Below, one piece after another: positions 6,147-12,848 of a stretch of 16,238 nt of DNA (position 1 is its first letter; each line of letters opens with the position of its first letter). The notes beneath the pieces were generated by a model, which was given only the letters and a program-made list of their open reading frames with translations, was not told the DNA's origin and did no database searches. The translations under genes and the position numbers were made by a program. Source of the DNA: a bacterium (GTDB taxonomy: Bacteria > Patescibacteriota > Gracilibacteria > UBA1369 > GCA-2718715); NCBI GenBank assembly GCA_030426295.1, contig JAUHYY010000010.1, forward strand, positions 1 to 16,238. Reading direction: 5' to 3'.

Positions 6147-7196
6147 ATGTTTGGATTCCTAGAACAGTATAGTTGGATGCAAGAAGTTTACTTCGGAAAT
6201 GAATTAAGTTTGTACGTGGAATCATTAATTGTTTTTGTTGGTCTATTTTTAGTTTTTGAAATTTTTCAGAAGTTTGTACTTTTGTATCTTGAACGACTTA
6301 CTCGAAAGACAGAGACTGACCTAGATGACATTTTGATTGATACGATTAAGTCAATTAAGCCAGTGTTTTATTGGCTCTTATCATTCTATTTTGTCTTACA
6401 GTATTTAGACTTTGGTCCAGAATTTGATAAGTACTTGAATATTGGTCTGCTTGTATTAATTGTTGTTCAGGTAATCAGTGCGATAAATAAGTTCATTGAA
6501 TCTTTCACGAAGAGCAAAGCCATTAGAACTAATAAGAATCAAACGAGTCTGCATGCCCTAAGTATCTTTATGAAAGTTACAGTTTGGGTTGTTGGTACTG
6601 TTTTTTTGTTATCTAACCTTGGTGTTAATGTTAGCTCTCTAGTCGCTGGGTTAGGTATTGGTGGTATTGCGGTGGCCCTTGCTGTTCAGAATGTACTTGA
6701 GGATCTATTTAGCTCTTTTGTTATTTATTTTGATAAGCCATTTAAGATTGGTGATTATATTTCTGTAGGTGAACATGAAGGTAATGTAGAAAAAATCGGT
6801 ATTAAAACAACTCGTCTAAGAGCCCTTGAGGGTGAAGAAGTTGTTATTTCTAATAAAGAGCTTACATCTACTAGAGTTCAAAACTATAGACTTCTTAAAG
6901 TTAGAAGAGTTGAGATAGAATTTGGTGTAGCTTATGAAACACCTAAGGCTAAGATTGAAAAGGTTCCTTCTATGATAGAAGAAATTGTTAACTCAGTTGA
7001 AGGAGTTGAATTTATTTGGTCATACATAGATAGGTTTGATGATTCAGCTGTTACTTTCATTGCTGTATATAATGTGAACTCGAAAGAGTTTGTTGATTAC
7101 ATGAAAGCTAATCATGAAATCCATATTGGAATTATGGCTGCATTCAAGAAAGCTAAGATTGATATTCCTTATCCAACAAGAACGTTGAAGAAATAG
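6147..7196 (+). CDS. MscS-family mechanosensitive channel
   Basis: Small-conductance mechanosensitive channel of 349 residues that opens under membrane tension to release solutes after osmotic downshock. Hydrophobic segments lie near 22-46, 70-88, 96-114, 137-155 and 162-192, so it has five membrane spans, two more than E. coli MscS. The last is the pore helix, with SLVAGLGIGGIAVALAVQN (164-182) rich in Gly and Ala as required for tight packing. The beta domain follows directly: FDKPFKIGDYISVGEHEGNV (195-214), then IGIKTTRLRALEGEEVVISN (217-236), both typical MscS patterns. The C-terminal alpha/beta domain ends at PYPTRT (341-346), the common end for the family. It is the last gene of the VIT-FMN reductase-mscS unit and is followed by an intrinsic terminator that starts two bases after its stop. 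No gap separates it from the convergent nrnA. Confidence 0.95.
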   Translation: MFGFLEQYSWMQEVYFGNELSLYVESLIVFVGLFLVFEIFQKFVLLYLERLTRKTETDLDDILIDTIKSIKPVFYWLLSFYFVLQYLDFGPEFDKYLNIGLLVLIVVQVISAINKFIESFTKSKAIRTNKNQTSLHALSIFMKVTVWVVGTVFLLSNLGVNVSSLVAGLGIGGIAVALAVQNVLEDLFSSFVIYFDKPFKIGDYISVGEHEGNVEKIGIKTTRLRALEGEEVVISNKELTSTRVQNYRLLKVRRVEIEFGVAYETPKAKIEKVPSMIEEIVNSVEGVEFIWSYIDRFDDSAVTFIAVYNVNSKEFVDYMKANHEIHIGIMAAFKKAKIDIPYPTRTLKK

Positions 7197-8162
7197 TTAT
7201 TGGATTGTCCAATGTTTTTCTTCTTTGATTTCGCCATCTATTCTGAACCCAGATGCCATTTTGTGGCCTCCGCCTCCGAATACTTCTGCAATTTTTGATA
7301 AGTCTACATTTTCTGACTGGGTACGCATTGATGCTTTAACTCCGCCTTTTAGATCTTCTGCAAGAAGAATGCAGAATTTACTGTTTGGTATAGCGTTTAA
7401 GTAGTCGACTACACCTTCTAAATCTTTTGTATCAGCTTGGCAGTTTTCGTAGTCTTCTTGAGTAACTGCAGATGTAACAATTTCTTTGTGGTTCTTTCTG
7501 ATTTTGCTAAGTGCTGAACCCCAGAGTTTTAGTTTATTTATACTATTTTTCTTGAATAGGTATTTTGAAATCGTTTTTATGTCTGCTCCAAGTTTTAAGA
7601 GTTCACCTGATATTTTCATTACTTCAGGAGTTGTGTTGTTGTGTCTAAAACTACCTGTGTCGAAGTACAGTCCAGTCATTAAACATGTAGCGGTTTGTTT
7701 ATTGATTTCGAACCCCCATTTTTGAAATAGTCTAAAAAGGATCTGAGTAGTAGATGCAGCTTTTGGCTCAACAATGTTTACGGTTGAAAAGAAATCGTTT
7801 GATTCATGATGATCAATGTTGATTGTATTAATAGATCCATCAAGTATTTCAGGATTCGTTTCATGAAACTTACTCATATAACTTGCACCACAATCTACAA
7901 AAATTAATAAATCGTAATTATCTGTTTTTAGTTCGTTTATGAATTGATTTGTTTCTGGTAAAAATTTAGTGTTTTGTGGTGGTGGATCAACACAAACTGT
8001 ATCAACATTTTTACCTGCATTTTTAAGAACAAACTTCATAGCTAGTGCGCTACCAACTGCATCACCATCTGGGCTTCGGTGTGGTATTACAGCTATCCTA
8101 GTAGCTTCGTTTATTAGTTTGAGTCCAACAGTTATGTCATGTTCTGGAACACTTGTAAGCAT
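7197..8162 (-). CDS. nrnA: DHH/DHHA1 phosphoesterase, NrnA family
   Basis: Cytoplasmic manganese-dependent phosphoesterase of 321 residues, the usual NrnA size. Family members degrade nanoRNA and linear dinucleotides such as pApA or pGpG, and often dephosphorylate pAp. DHH-domain motifs are intact: HRSPDGDAVGS (28-38) supplies His28, Asp32 and Asp34; FVDCG (88-92) has Asp90; NIDHHESND (115-123) has the DHH triad 117-119; YFDTGSF (166-172) has Asp168. The C-terminal DHHA1 domain ends in GGGGHKMASGF (296-306) for substrate binding. The exact substrate cannot be read. The ATG lies 8 nt after a TATAAT box, so a nearly leaderless transcript is possible, though it also follows polX on the same strand by 83 nt. 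Its stop directly abuts the mscS stop on the other strand, and its last codons encode the mscS terminator on the opposite strand. Confidence 0.9.
   Translation of the reverse strand: MLTSVPEHDITVGLKLINEATRIAVIPHRSPDGDAVGSALAMKFVLKNAGKNVDTVCVDPPPQNTKFLPETNQFINELKTDNYDLLIFVDCGASYMSKFHETNPEILDGSINTINIDHHESNDFFSTVNIVEPKAASTTQILFRLFQKWGFEINKQTATCLMTGLYFDTGSFRHNNTTPEVMKISGELLKLGADIKTISKYLFKKNSINKLKLWGSALSKIRKNHKEIVTSAVTQEDYENCQADTKDLEGVVDYLNAIPNSKFCILLAEDLKGGVKASMRTQSENVDLSKIAEVFGGGGHKMASGFRIDGEIKEEKHWTIQ
7198..7220 (+). terminator. Intrinsic terminator after mscS
   Basis: ATTGGA (7199-7204), loop TTG, TCCAAT (7208-7213), with a T-G pair outside the stem, followed by GTTTTTCTTCTTT. It begins two bases after the mscS stop and lies wholly inside the 3' coding end of nrnA on the other strand. 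On the minus strand no T run follows the stem, so it should work in the plus direction only. Confidence 0.7.
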
Positions 8163-8170
8163 TGAAATTT

Positions 8171-8176
8171 ATTATA
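8171..8176 (-). promoter_or_regulatory. nrnA: -10 box of nrnA, possible leaderless start
   Basis: A perfect TATAAT on the minus strand ends 8 nt before the nrnA ATG, which would put the RNA start one or two bases before or at the start codon. No clear -35 box is seen 16-18 bases upstream. Confidence 0.4.
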
Positions 8177-8195
8177 GGGATCATTAATAAACTAC

Positions 8196-8229
8196 AGAGC
8201 TTCGTTCGGCAACTGTCTAGTCTTGCTCT
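8196..8229. other. Imperfect hairpin between polX and nrnA
   Basis: AGAGC (8196-8200) pairs with GCTCT (8225-8229); inside, GTT and AAC pair around CGGC. No T tract follows in either direction, so it is not a clear terminator. It may be a processing or attenuation element, or chance. Confidence 0.2.
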
Positions 8230-8245
8230 ATATCTTAAAAGGTTT

Positions 8246-9976
8246 CTACTTAATGTTTTTCAGTAGACTTTTTAGGTTTTGAGTGTTTATTACATCGTCC
8301 TTTGTAAGCCATCCTCGTCTTGCTTGACCGATTCCAAGGTTTGTGAGCATTAGACCTTCTTTATTATGTGCATCTGTATTGATTGAAAATTTTACCCCGT
8401 AGTTTTCTTTAGCTTCTCGAACGTAGTTTGATTTGAGGTCGAGCCGGATTGGTTGGCTATTTATTTCTAGTATTGTGTTTGTGTTAGCAGCTTCTTGATA
8501 TATTTGTTTGAGATCTAATGAGTATGCTTCACGTTTATTAATTAGTCTTCCGGTTGGATGTCCAATAATATGGACATGTGGATTTTGCATAGCTTTAAGA
8601 ATTCTTTCTGTGTTGTCTTTTTCAAATCTAGAGTGAACTGAAGCTACAACGATATCAAACTCTGAAAGAATTTTGTCGTCGTAGTCTAGGCTACCATCAG
8701 CTAGGATATCTACTTCAGTACCGAATAAGATTCTGATATCTAATTTTTTATTGAGCTCATCAATTTCTTTCTTTTTCTCAAGTAATCTTTCTGACTCGAG
8801 TCCATTTGCAATTTTAAGTGTTGGTGAATGATCGGTAATTGCAATATATTCGTATCCCATTTCTTGAGCTTGTTTTGCCATTTCTTCGATTGAGTGTTTT
8901 CCATCTGAATAAGTTGAATGACAATGGAGTTCACCTTTAATATCTTTAAGTTCTATTAAATCTGGAATTTTTTTCTTTTGGGAGACATCAATTTCGTTGT
9001 TTCCTTGTCGAATTTCAGGCGGAATGTATGTGAGCCCCATAGTCGCGTATACATCTTCTTCAGTTGCACCAGCGACCTTTGAGTCGTCTGAAGTTTTAAA
9101 AACGCCGTATTCGTTAATTTTTAGGCCCATTTTTTTTGCGAGTCCTCTTAACTTCACATTATGTGCTTGGCTACCTGTAAAGTACTGAAGTGCAGCACCA
9201 AACTCATCTGGTTTTACAACTCTCAAATCAATTTGTGTTCCGCTGCCTTTTAAATAGGTAGTAACTTTTGTTTCACCTTTTGCTTCAACTGGTCCATCTA
9301 GATAATCTAGTTGCATGAAGTAATCGATGATTTTTTCGTGGTCTTCTTCTTTACCAGTTGCAAGAACATCGACATCACCAATTGTTTCTTTCATTCTTCT
9401 TGATGATCCTGCGATCTCAACTTGTTCCACATATTTGCATTCTTTCATGCTTTTTAATATTTCTTGTAGTTGTGTATATATAACGCCAAGTGGGGTTCGT
9501 TTAGAATATTGTTCGAAGTTTTTGATTCCTTCTAATATTTTTTCTGCACTTTTTTCGCCAAGTCCATCTAGCTCCGCAACTTTACCGTCAATGATCGCTT
9601 TCTCTAGTTGTTCCATGTTTTCTATTCCGAGTTCTTTCCATAACTTCTTAACTTTTTTAGGACCAACGTTTTTAATCTCGAGCATATCTAGTAGCCCTGC
9701 AGGGATAGTCTTTTTAAGTTTATCTAGTTCTTCTACTTCACCTGTTTCAATAAGTTCGATTGCCTTTGCTTGTATTGCAGGCCCAAACCCAGGAATTTTT
9801 TCAGTTAGTTCTTTCTTTTCTTCATCGTAATATTCAGTAAGGTCTTTTGGTAAGTTTTGTACTGTAAGAGCAGCTTGTCTGTAGGCTCGTACTTTGAATT
9901 TGTCACTACCTTGATTACGAAGCTCGAGAATGTTCCCGAATGTTTCTAGTATTTGGTGGAATTCCTGATTTATCAT
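8246..9976 (-). CDS. polX: DNA polymerase X with PHP domain
   Basis: DNA repair polymerase of the bacterial/archaeal PolX type, 576 residues, the normal two-domain length. Residues 1-150 hold the helix-hairpin-helix DNA-binding part (IPGFGPAIQAKAIEL 61-75, IKNVGPKKVKKLW 101-113, LDGLGEKSAEKI 136-147). The polymerase palm shows AGSSRRMKETIGDVDVLA (189-206) with catalytic Asp201 and Asp203, and QIDLRVV (248-254) with Asp250. The PHP exonuclease/phosphatase domain (about 345-576) keeps its metal ligands: ELHCHSTYSDG (349-359), ITDHS (380-384), GTEVDIL (419-425), SVHSRF (446-451), HIIGHPTGR (469-477) and NTDAH (533-537). It should fill gaps in base-excision repair and trim 3' ends. It starts 29 nt after the LTD protein's stop and precedes nrnA, so an operon of three is likely. 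TATAAA lies 7 nt before the ATG. Confidence 0.96.
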   Translation of the reverse strand: MINQEFHQILETFGNILELRNQGSDKFKVRAYRQAALTVQNLPKDLTEYYDEEKKELTEKIPGFGPAIQAKAIELIETGEVEELDKLKKTIPAGLLDMLEIKNVGPKKVKKLWKELGIENMEQLEKAIIDGKVAELDGLGEKSAEKILEGIKNFEQYSKRTPLGVIYTQLQEILKSMKECKYVEQVEIAGSSRRMKETIGDVDVLATGKEEDHEKIIDYFMQLDYLDGPVEAKGETKVTTYLKGSGTQIDLRVVKPDEFGAALQYFTGSQAHNVKLRGLAKKMGLKINEYGVFKTSDDSKVAGATEEDVYATMGLTYIPPEIRQGNNEIDVSQKKKIPDLIELKDIKGELHCHSTYSDGKHSIEEMAKQAQEMGYEYIAITDHSPTLKIANGLESERLLEKKKEIDELNKKLDIRILFGTEVDILADGSLDYDDKILSEFDIVVASVHSRFEKDNTERILKAMQNPHVHIIGHPTGRLINKREAYSLDLKQIYQEAANTNTILEINSQPIRLDLKSNYVREAKENYGVKFSINTDAHNKEGLMLTNLGIGQARRGWLTKDDVINTQNLKSLLKNIK

Positions 9977-9983
9977 TCTCTAA

Positions 9984-9989
9984 TTTATA
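9984..9989 (-). promoter_or_regulatory. polX: -10-like box of polX
   Basis: TATAAA on the minus strand ends 7 nt before the polX ATG, in the 29-nt spacer after the LTD gene. The expected RNA start would coincide with the start codon. No convincing -35 box is present and the sequence is AT-rich, so confidence is low. Confidence 0.3.
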
Positions 9990-10005
9990 GTACTTCAATT
10001 ATGCA

Positions 10006-12555
10006 CTACTTTAGGGTAGATATTAAGTGTTTTAGTTTTGATTTCAATAACACTAGTATGATTGCTAGTAATGATATTGCTATTATATATGTAGTTTTTT
10101 TCATGGTAGGAGTTGTTGTTTCTTTGATTTCATCTAAGTTGAATATTCTTGTAATTATAGAACCTTTAGCTGTGTTTATTGTTTCAATGCTTATAAACAT
10201 CCCATCTTCTAGTATTTCGTTAAGTTGCGAATCTTTGTAACTTACTTTGGTGAATTTGATATGAAATGTTTGAGTATTTTTATCGAGCCTATTTAGTTTT
10301 CCTTCAAACTCACTAAATGTAGGATTGAAGCTTCCTTTGGTACTGTATTCTGTCCACTTCCATTCTCCTTCCTTTGATAAGAATAGAGATTTATTCTCTT
10401 CAGCATCTTTATAATTTAGTACTTGTTGTTCTATACCTTTTGGGTCTATAAGACGAATTTCTGCATTTGAGTTTGGTAATTTGAATTGAGTATCAATAGC
10501 TGTGTAGCTGTTTTCAGGTATGGTATCGTTTTCGTTAAATAGTTTTTCTTTGCCGTTAATTTTGAGTTTCCAGTTTTTAAGGTTAGTAGTTATTGGGGTT
10601 GGGTTGTAGATTTCTATCCATTCATTCCCATCATCTTCGCCTTCAGGGTTTGGTAACAATTCAGTTAATCTTATTTCAGGATTTGTCATCCCTTCAGTAA
10701 TTCGTTCTATATTTGCGTCTTCATCTGTAATGTCTTCAGGGATTTGTTCATAGAATGCAGTTTTAGTTTCCGGCTCTATATTGCTTATGTATCTCTTCCA
10801 TTCGTTGTCTTCTGTAATAAATATTTCATTTTCTTTTGCATTTGAGTAGTTTAGTGCGTAGTAAATAGATCCATCTGGCTTTATTATACGTATTTCATCG
10901 TATGTATTGTTTAATGTTATTCGTGAATCTGAATCGTATATTTTGTATTTTTCGTTTGGTTTAAGTTCTATGTTGCTTAAAGAATATTTACTACTTTGAC
11001 CTTCGGCATCATCTATTGCCCAATTTTCTAGGCTTGCTGTTTTGTTAGAGAGGTTAACTATTTCGATCCATTCTTTATTTTCATCTTTACCTTCTGGGTT
11101 TGGTAAGAATGCAGAAACTTTTATGTCATAGTCAGTGTTTTGATTTGTAGTCGTAGTATTTTCTGAATTATTTTCTTGAGCACTGGTTGTATCAATGTTG
11201 TTTTTAGGTTGTTCAAGAACATGTATATATATACTTGAGTTACTGCTAAGGCCAAATTGATCAGTAACGGTAAGACTTATTTGATATTCACCAGGTGTCT
11301 CGTAGCTAATAGTGTTCGGATTTTCTTTATTTGAAGTTTCGCCATTTTTGAAATCCCATAAATATTTTAGCTTATGATTTTCTGGGTCGGTGCTAATACT
11401 AATTAAGTTAATTTTTAGTGGTGCTATCGATTCAGTTTTTCCTGATTGTATTTCAATTTTTGCTTCAGGTTGTTTGTTAATGATTTGATTTTCAGTCCCT
11501 TTTGTCGGGGTAGGTGATAGGGTCCAATTAGTTAATGAGTTATCGTATACAAAATTTGTACGAACTATGCTTTGGTTAGTTTGTATCTCTTCTGAATTTA
11601 GGCATTCACCTGTCCAAATTTCTAAGCTAATCATATTTTGTATATCTGTTTGTTCACTTTGAGTAGGTGAATTATTCGACCAGCATATTGCATCTACTGG
11701 TTCGTTTTTGTATTTAACTATTATTTGTTCGGTTGTGCCAGTAAGGCTTGTATTCATAGTTCTAAACCCTTTGCTTAGTGGTCCTCCGTCGTTGTTTATA
11801 ATGTTTTTGCCATCAATCTCTATACTTATGTCTGATTGTTGTACTTCCTGCTTGTAAGGATCGATGTATAGTTCTATCCAGTCTTCTTCAGAGTCTTTAA
11901 AACTTACTTCTGACAGTTTTATCAGTGGTGGTTTTACACTTATATACTCTGTTTGAATTGGTGGTAATTCACATGTTGTATCCTTTTTTTGTTCATCTTG
12001 TTCTTGCGTTGAGGTATTGCTTACTTGCAATATTGAATTTTCTTGTGTTGTTTCTTGCCATGTATTTGTAAACTTTTCATTTTTGTATTCTCTTTGAATT
12101 GAATTATTGAATTTTTGGTATGTTGCCTCTTCGATTACTTCATCATTAAGAATGAGTTTTAAACTTTCACCATCCTGTGAGAGGGATCCCCAAGTTGAAT
12201 CTAGAATTAAATGTTCTGATGGTAATATATTTGGGTTTGCTTCGCTGAAAACTTCGTACTTGTTAACTATTAGCCCAAATGATTTAGCCTTTAAAATTGA
12301 GGAAGTACTTTTTAAGGTTGTAACGTGATTCGTATCGTTTTCGAATAGTATTAGCTCATTTAGATCTATATCGAAGTCATTTGGATTGAATATTTCTATC
12401 CATTCTTTATCGCTTGGTTCTGCAGTTGCTATCTCAGTTATCAAAATTGGATTTACTGAATCTGCTTTTAGTGTTGTGGGTTGAATTGAGAGTATTGCGC
12501 TTATAAAAGTGCATATGATGAATGGGTAAATTATAGATATTTTTTTTGTTTTCAT
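10006..12555 (-). CDS. Secreted LTD/PKD multidomain surface protein
   Basis: Exported, membrane-tethered protein of 849 residues. An N-terminal signal peptide (basic 2-5, hydrophobic 7-24, likely cleavage after LKA at 31) is followed by four lamin-tail-like (LTD) repeats: 37-150 (ILITEIA...KEWIEIFNP), a divergent one at 211-330 (LIKLSEVSFKDSEEDWIEL), 477-590 (KVSAFLPNPEG...EWIEIVN) and 628-735 (IRLTELLPNPEG...EWIEIYN). A PKD domain lies between the second and third (about 363-446; YLWDFKNGETS and TPGEYQISLTVTD are its signature). A Thr/Asn/Gln-rich linker covers 450-475. One membrane helix near 822-837 and a basic tail (KSKLKHLISTLK) anchor the C-terminus. LTD domains in secreted bacterial proteins are thought to bind ligands or DNA or to aid adhesion; the role here is unknown. 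It heads the LTD-polX-nrnA strand. CTAAC lies 8 nt before its ATG. Confidence 0.88.
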   Translation of the reverse strand: MKTKKISIIYPFIICTFISAILSIQPTTLKADSVNPILITEIATAEPSDKEWIEIFNPNDFDIDLNELILFENDTNHVTTLKSTSSILKAKSFGLIVNKYEVFSEANPNILPSEHLILDSTWGSLSQDGESLKLILNDEVIEEATYQKFNNSIQREYKNEKFTNTWQETTQENSILQVSNTSTQEQDEQKKDTTCELPPIQTEYISVKPPLIKLSEVSFKDSEEDWIELYIDPYKQEVQQSDISIEIDGKNIINNDGGPLSKGFRTMNTSLTGTTEQIIVKYKNEPVDAICWSNNSPTQSEQTDIQNMISLEIWTGECLNSEEIQTNQSIVRTNFVYDNSLTNWTLSPTPTKGTENQIINKQPEAKIEIQSGKTESIAPLKINLISISTDPENHKLKYLWDFKNGETSNKENPNTISYETPGEYQISLTVTDQFGLSSNSSIYIHVLEQPKNNIDTTSAQENNSENTTTTNQNTDYDIKVSAFLPNPEGKDENKEWIEIVNLSNKTASLENWAIDDAEGQSSKYSLSNIELKPNEKYKIYDSDSRITLNNTYDEIRIIKPDGSIYYALNYSNAKENEIFITEDNEWKRYISNIEPETKTAFYEQIPEDITDEDANIERITEGMTNPEIRLTELLPNPEGEDDGNEWIEIYNPTPITTNLKNWKLKINGKEKLFNENDTIPENSYTAIDTQFKLPNSNAEIRLIDPKGIEQQVLNYKDAEENKSLFLSKEGEWKWTEYSTKGSFNPTFSEFEGKLNRLDKNTQTFHIKFTKVSYKDSQLNEILEDGMFISIETINTAKGSIITRIFNLDEIKETTTPTMKKTTYIIAISLLAIILVLLKSKLKHLISTLK

Positions 12556-12631
12556 TTGAACTTGTTAGATATGGCTTGATGCTAGTCTTTATTCTTTAAA
12601 TTTATCTAAAATTTCAATAACAAATCGAGGT

Positions 12632-12660
12632 TTGACGTAATGAAAAACTCGCTGTATCTT
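12632..12660 (+). promoter_or_regulatory. rny: Promoter of rny
   Basis: TTGACG (12632-12637), a 17-base spacer and TATCTT (12655-12660) fit a sigma-70-type promoter. The RNA would start near 12667 and carry an untranslated leader of about 180 nt, unusually long for this window. Confidence 0.5.
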
Positions 12661-12774
12661 GTATCTGTAACTGGTTTTCTAAAGCCAAGATATGCAGGTA
12701 ATGATATAGCTTAACTTTCACACGAATTGATTAGATTTACTATCAGAACACATACAGAAGTAACATCAATTATT

Positions 12775-12792
12775 ACGCTCTAATAAGAGTGT
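12775..12792 (+). other. Hairpin in the rny leader
   Basis: ACGCTCT (12775-12781) and AGAGTGT (12786-12792) pair over seven positions with one G-T pair, around the loop AATA. No T run follows, so it is not a terminator. It lies 56 nt before the rny start and might affect stability or be a processing site; its function is unknown. Confidence 0.35.
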
Positions 12793-12848
12793 GGTCAGCT
12801 ATTTAGTTTTAGATTCCAGGGTTAAATATTAAATTAACTCCATTTAAA

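Larger units (their letters stand above)
12556..12848. other. Divergent intergenic region between the LTD gene and rny
   Basis: This is the longest gene-free stretch (293 nt). On the plus strand it has a good promoter for rny at 12632-12660, a 7-bp hairpin at 12775-12792 and an AT-rich leader with TTAAC before the rny start. For the LTD gene on the minus strand I see only weak candidates: TATCTA ten bases before the ATG, without a fitting -35 box. No tRNA or known riboswitch pattern is visible. Confidence 0.6.

Noticed and set aside
12640..12714. Small 24-residue frame (begins MKNSLYLVSV) in the rny leader
   Set aside because: It starts inside the proposed rny promoter before the RNA start, has no initiation context, and is short enough to occur by chance.
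12811..12842. Possible tRNA T-arm (GGGTTAAAT followed by AACTCC)
   Set aside because: No GTTCRA loop, acceptor stem or anticodon arm can be fitted around it; it is only an AT-rich hairpin.
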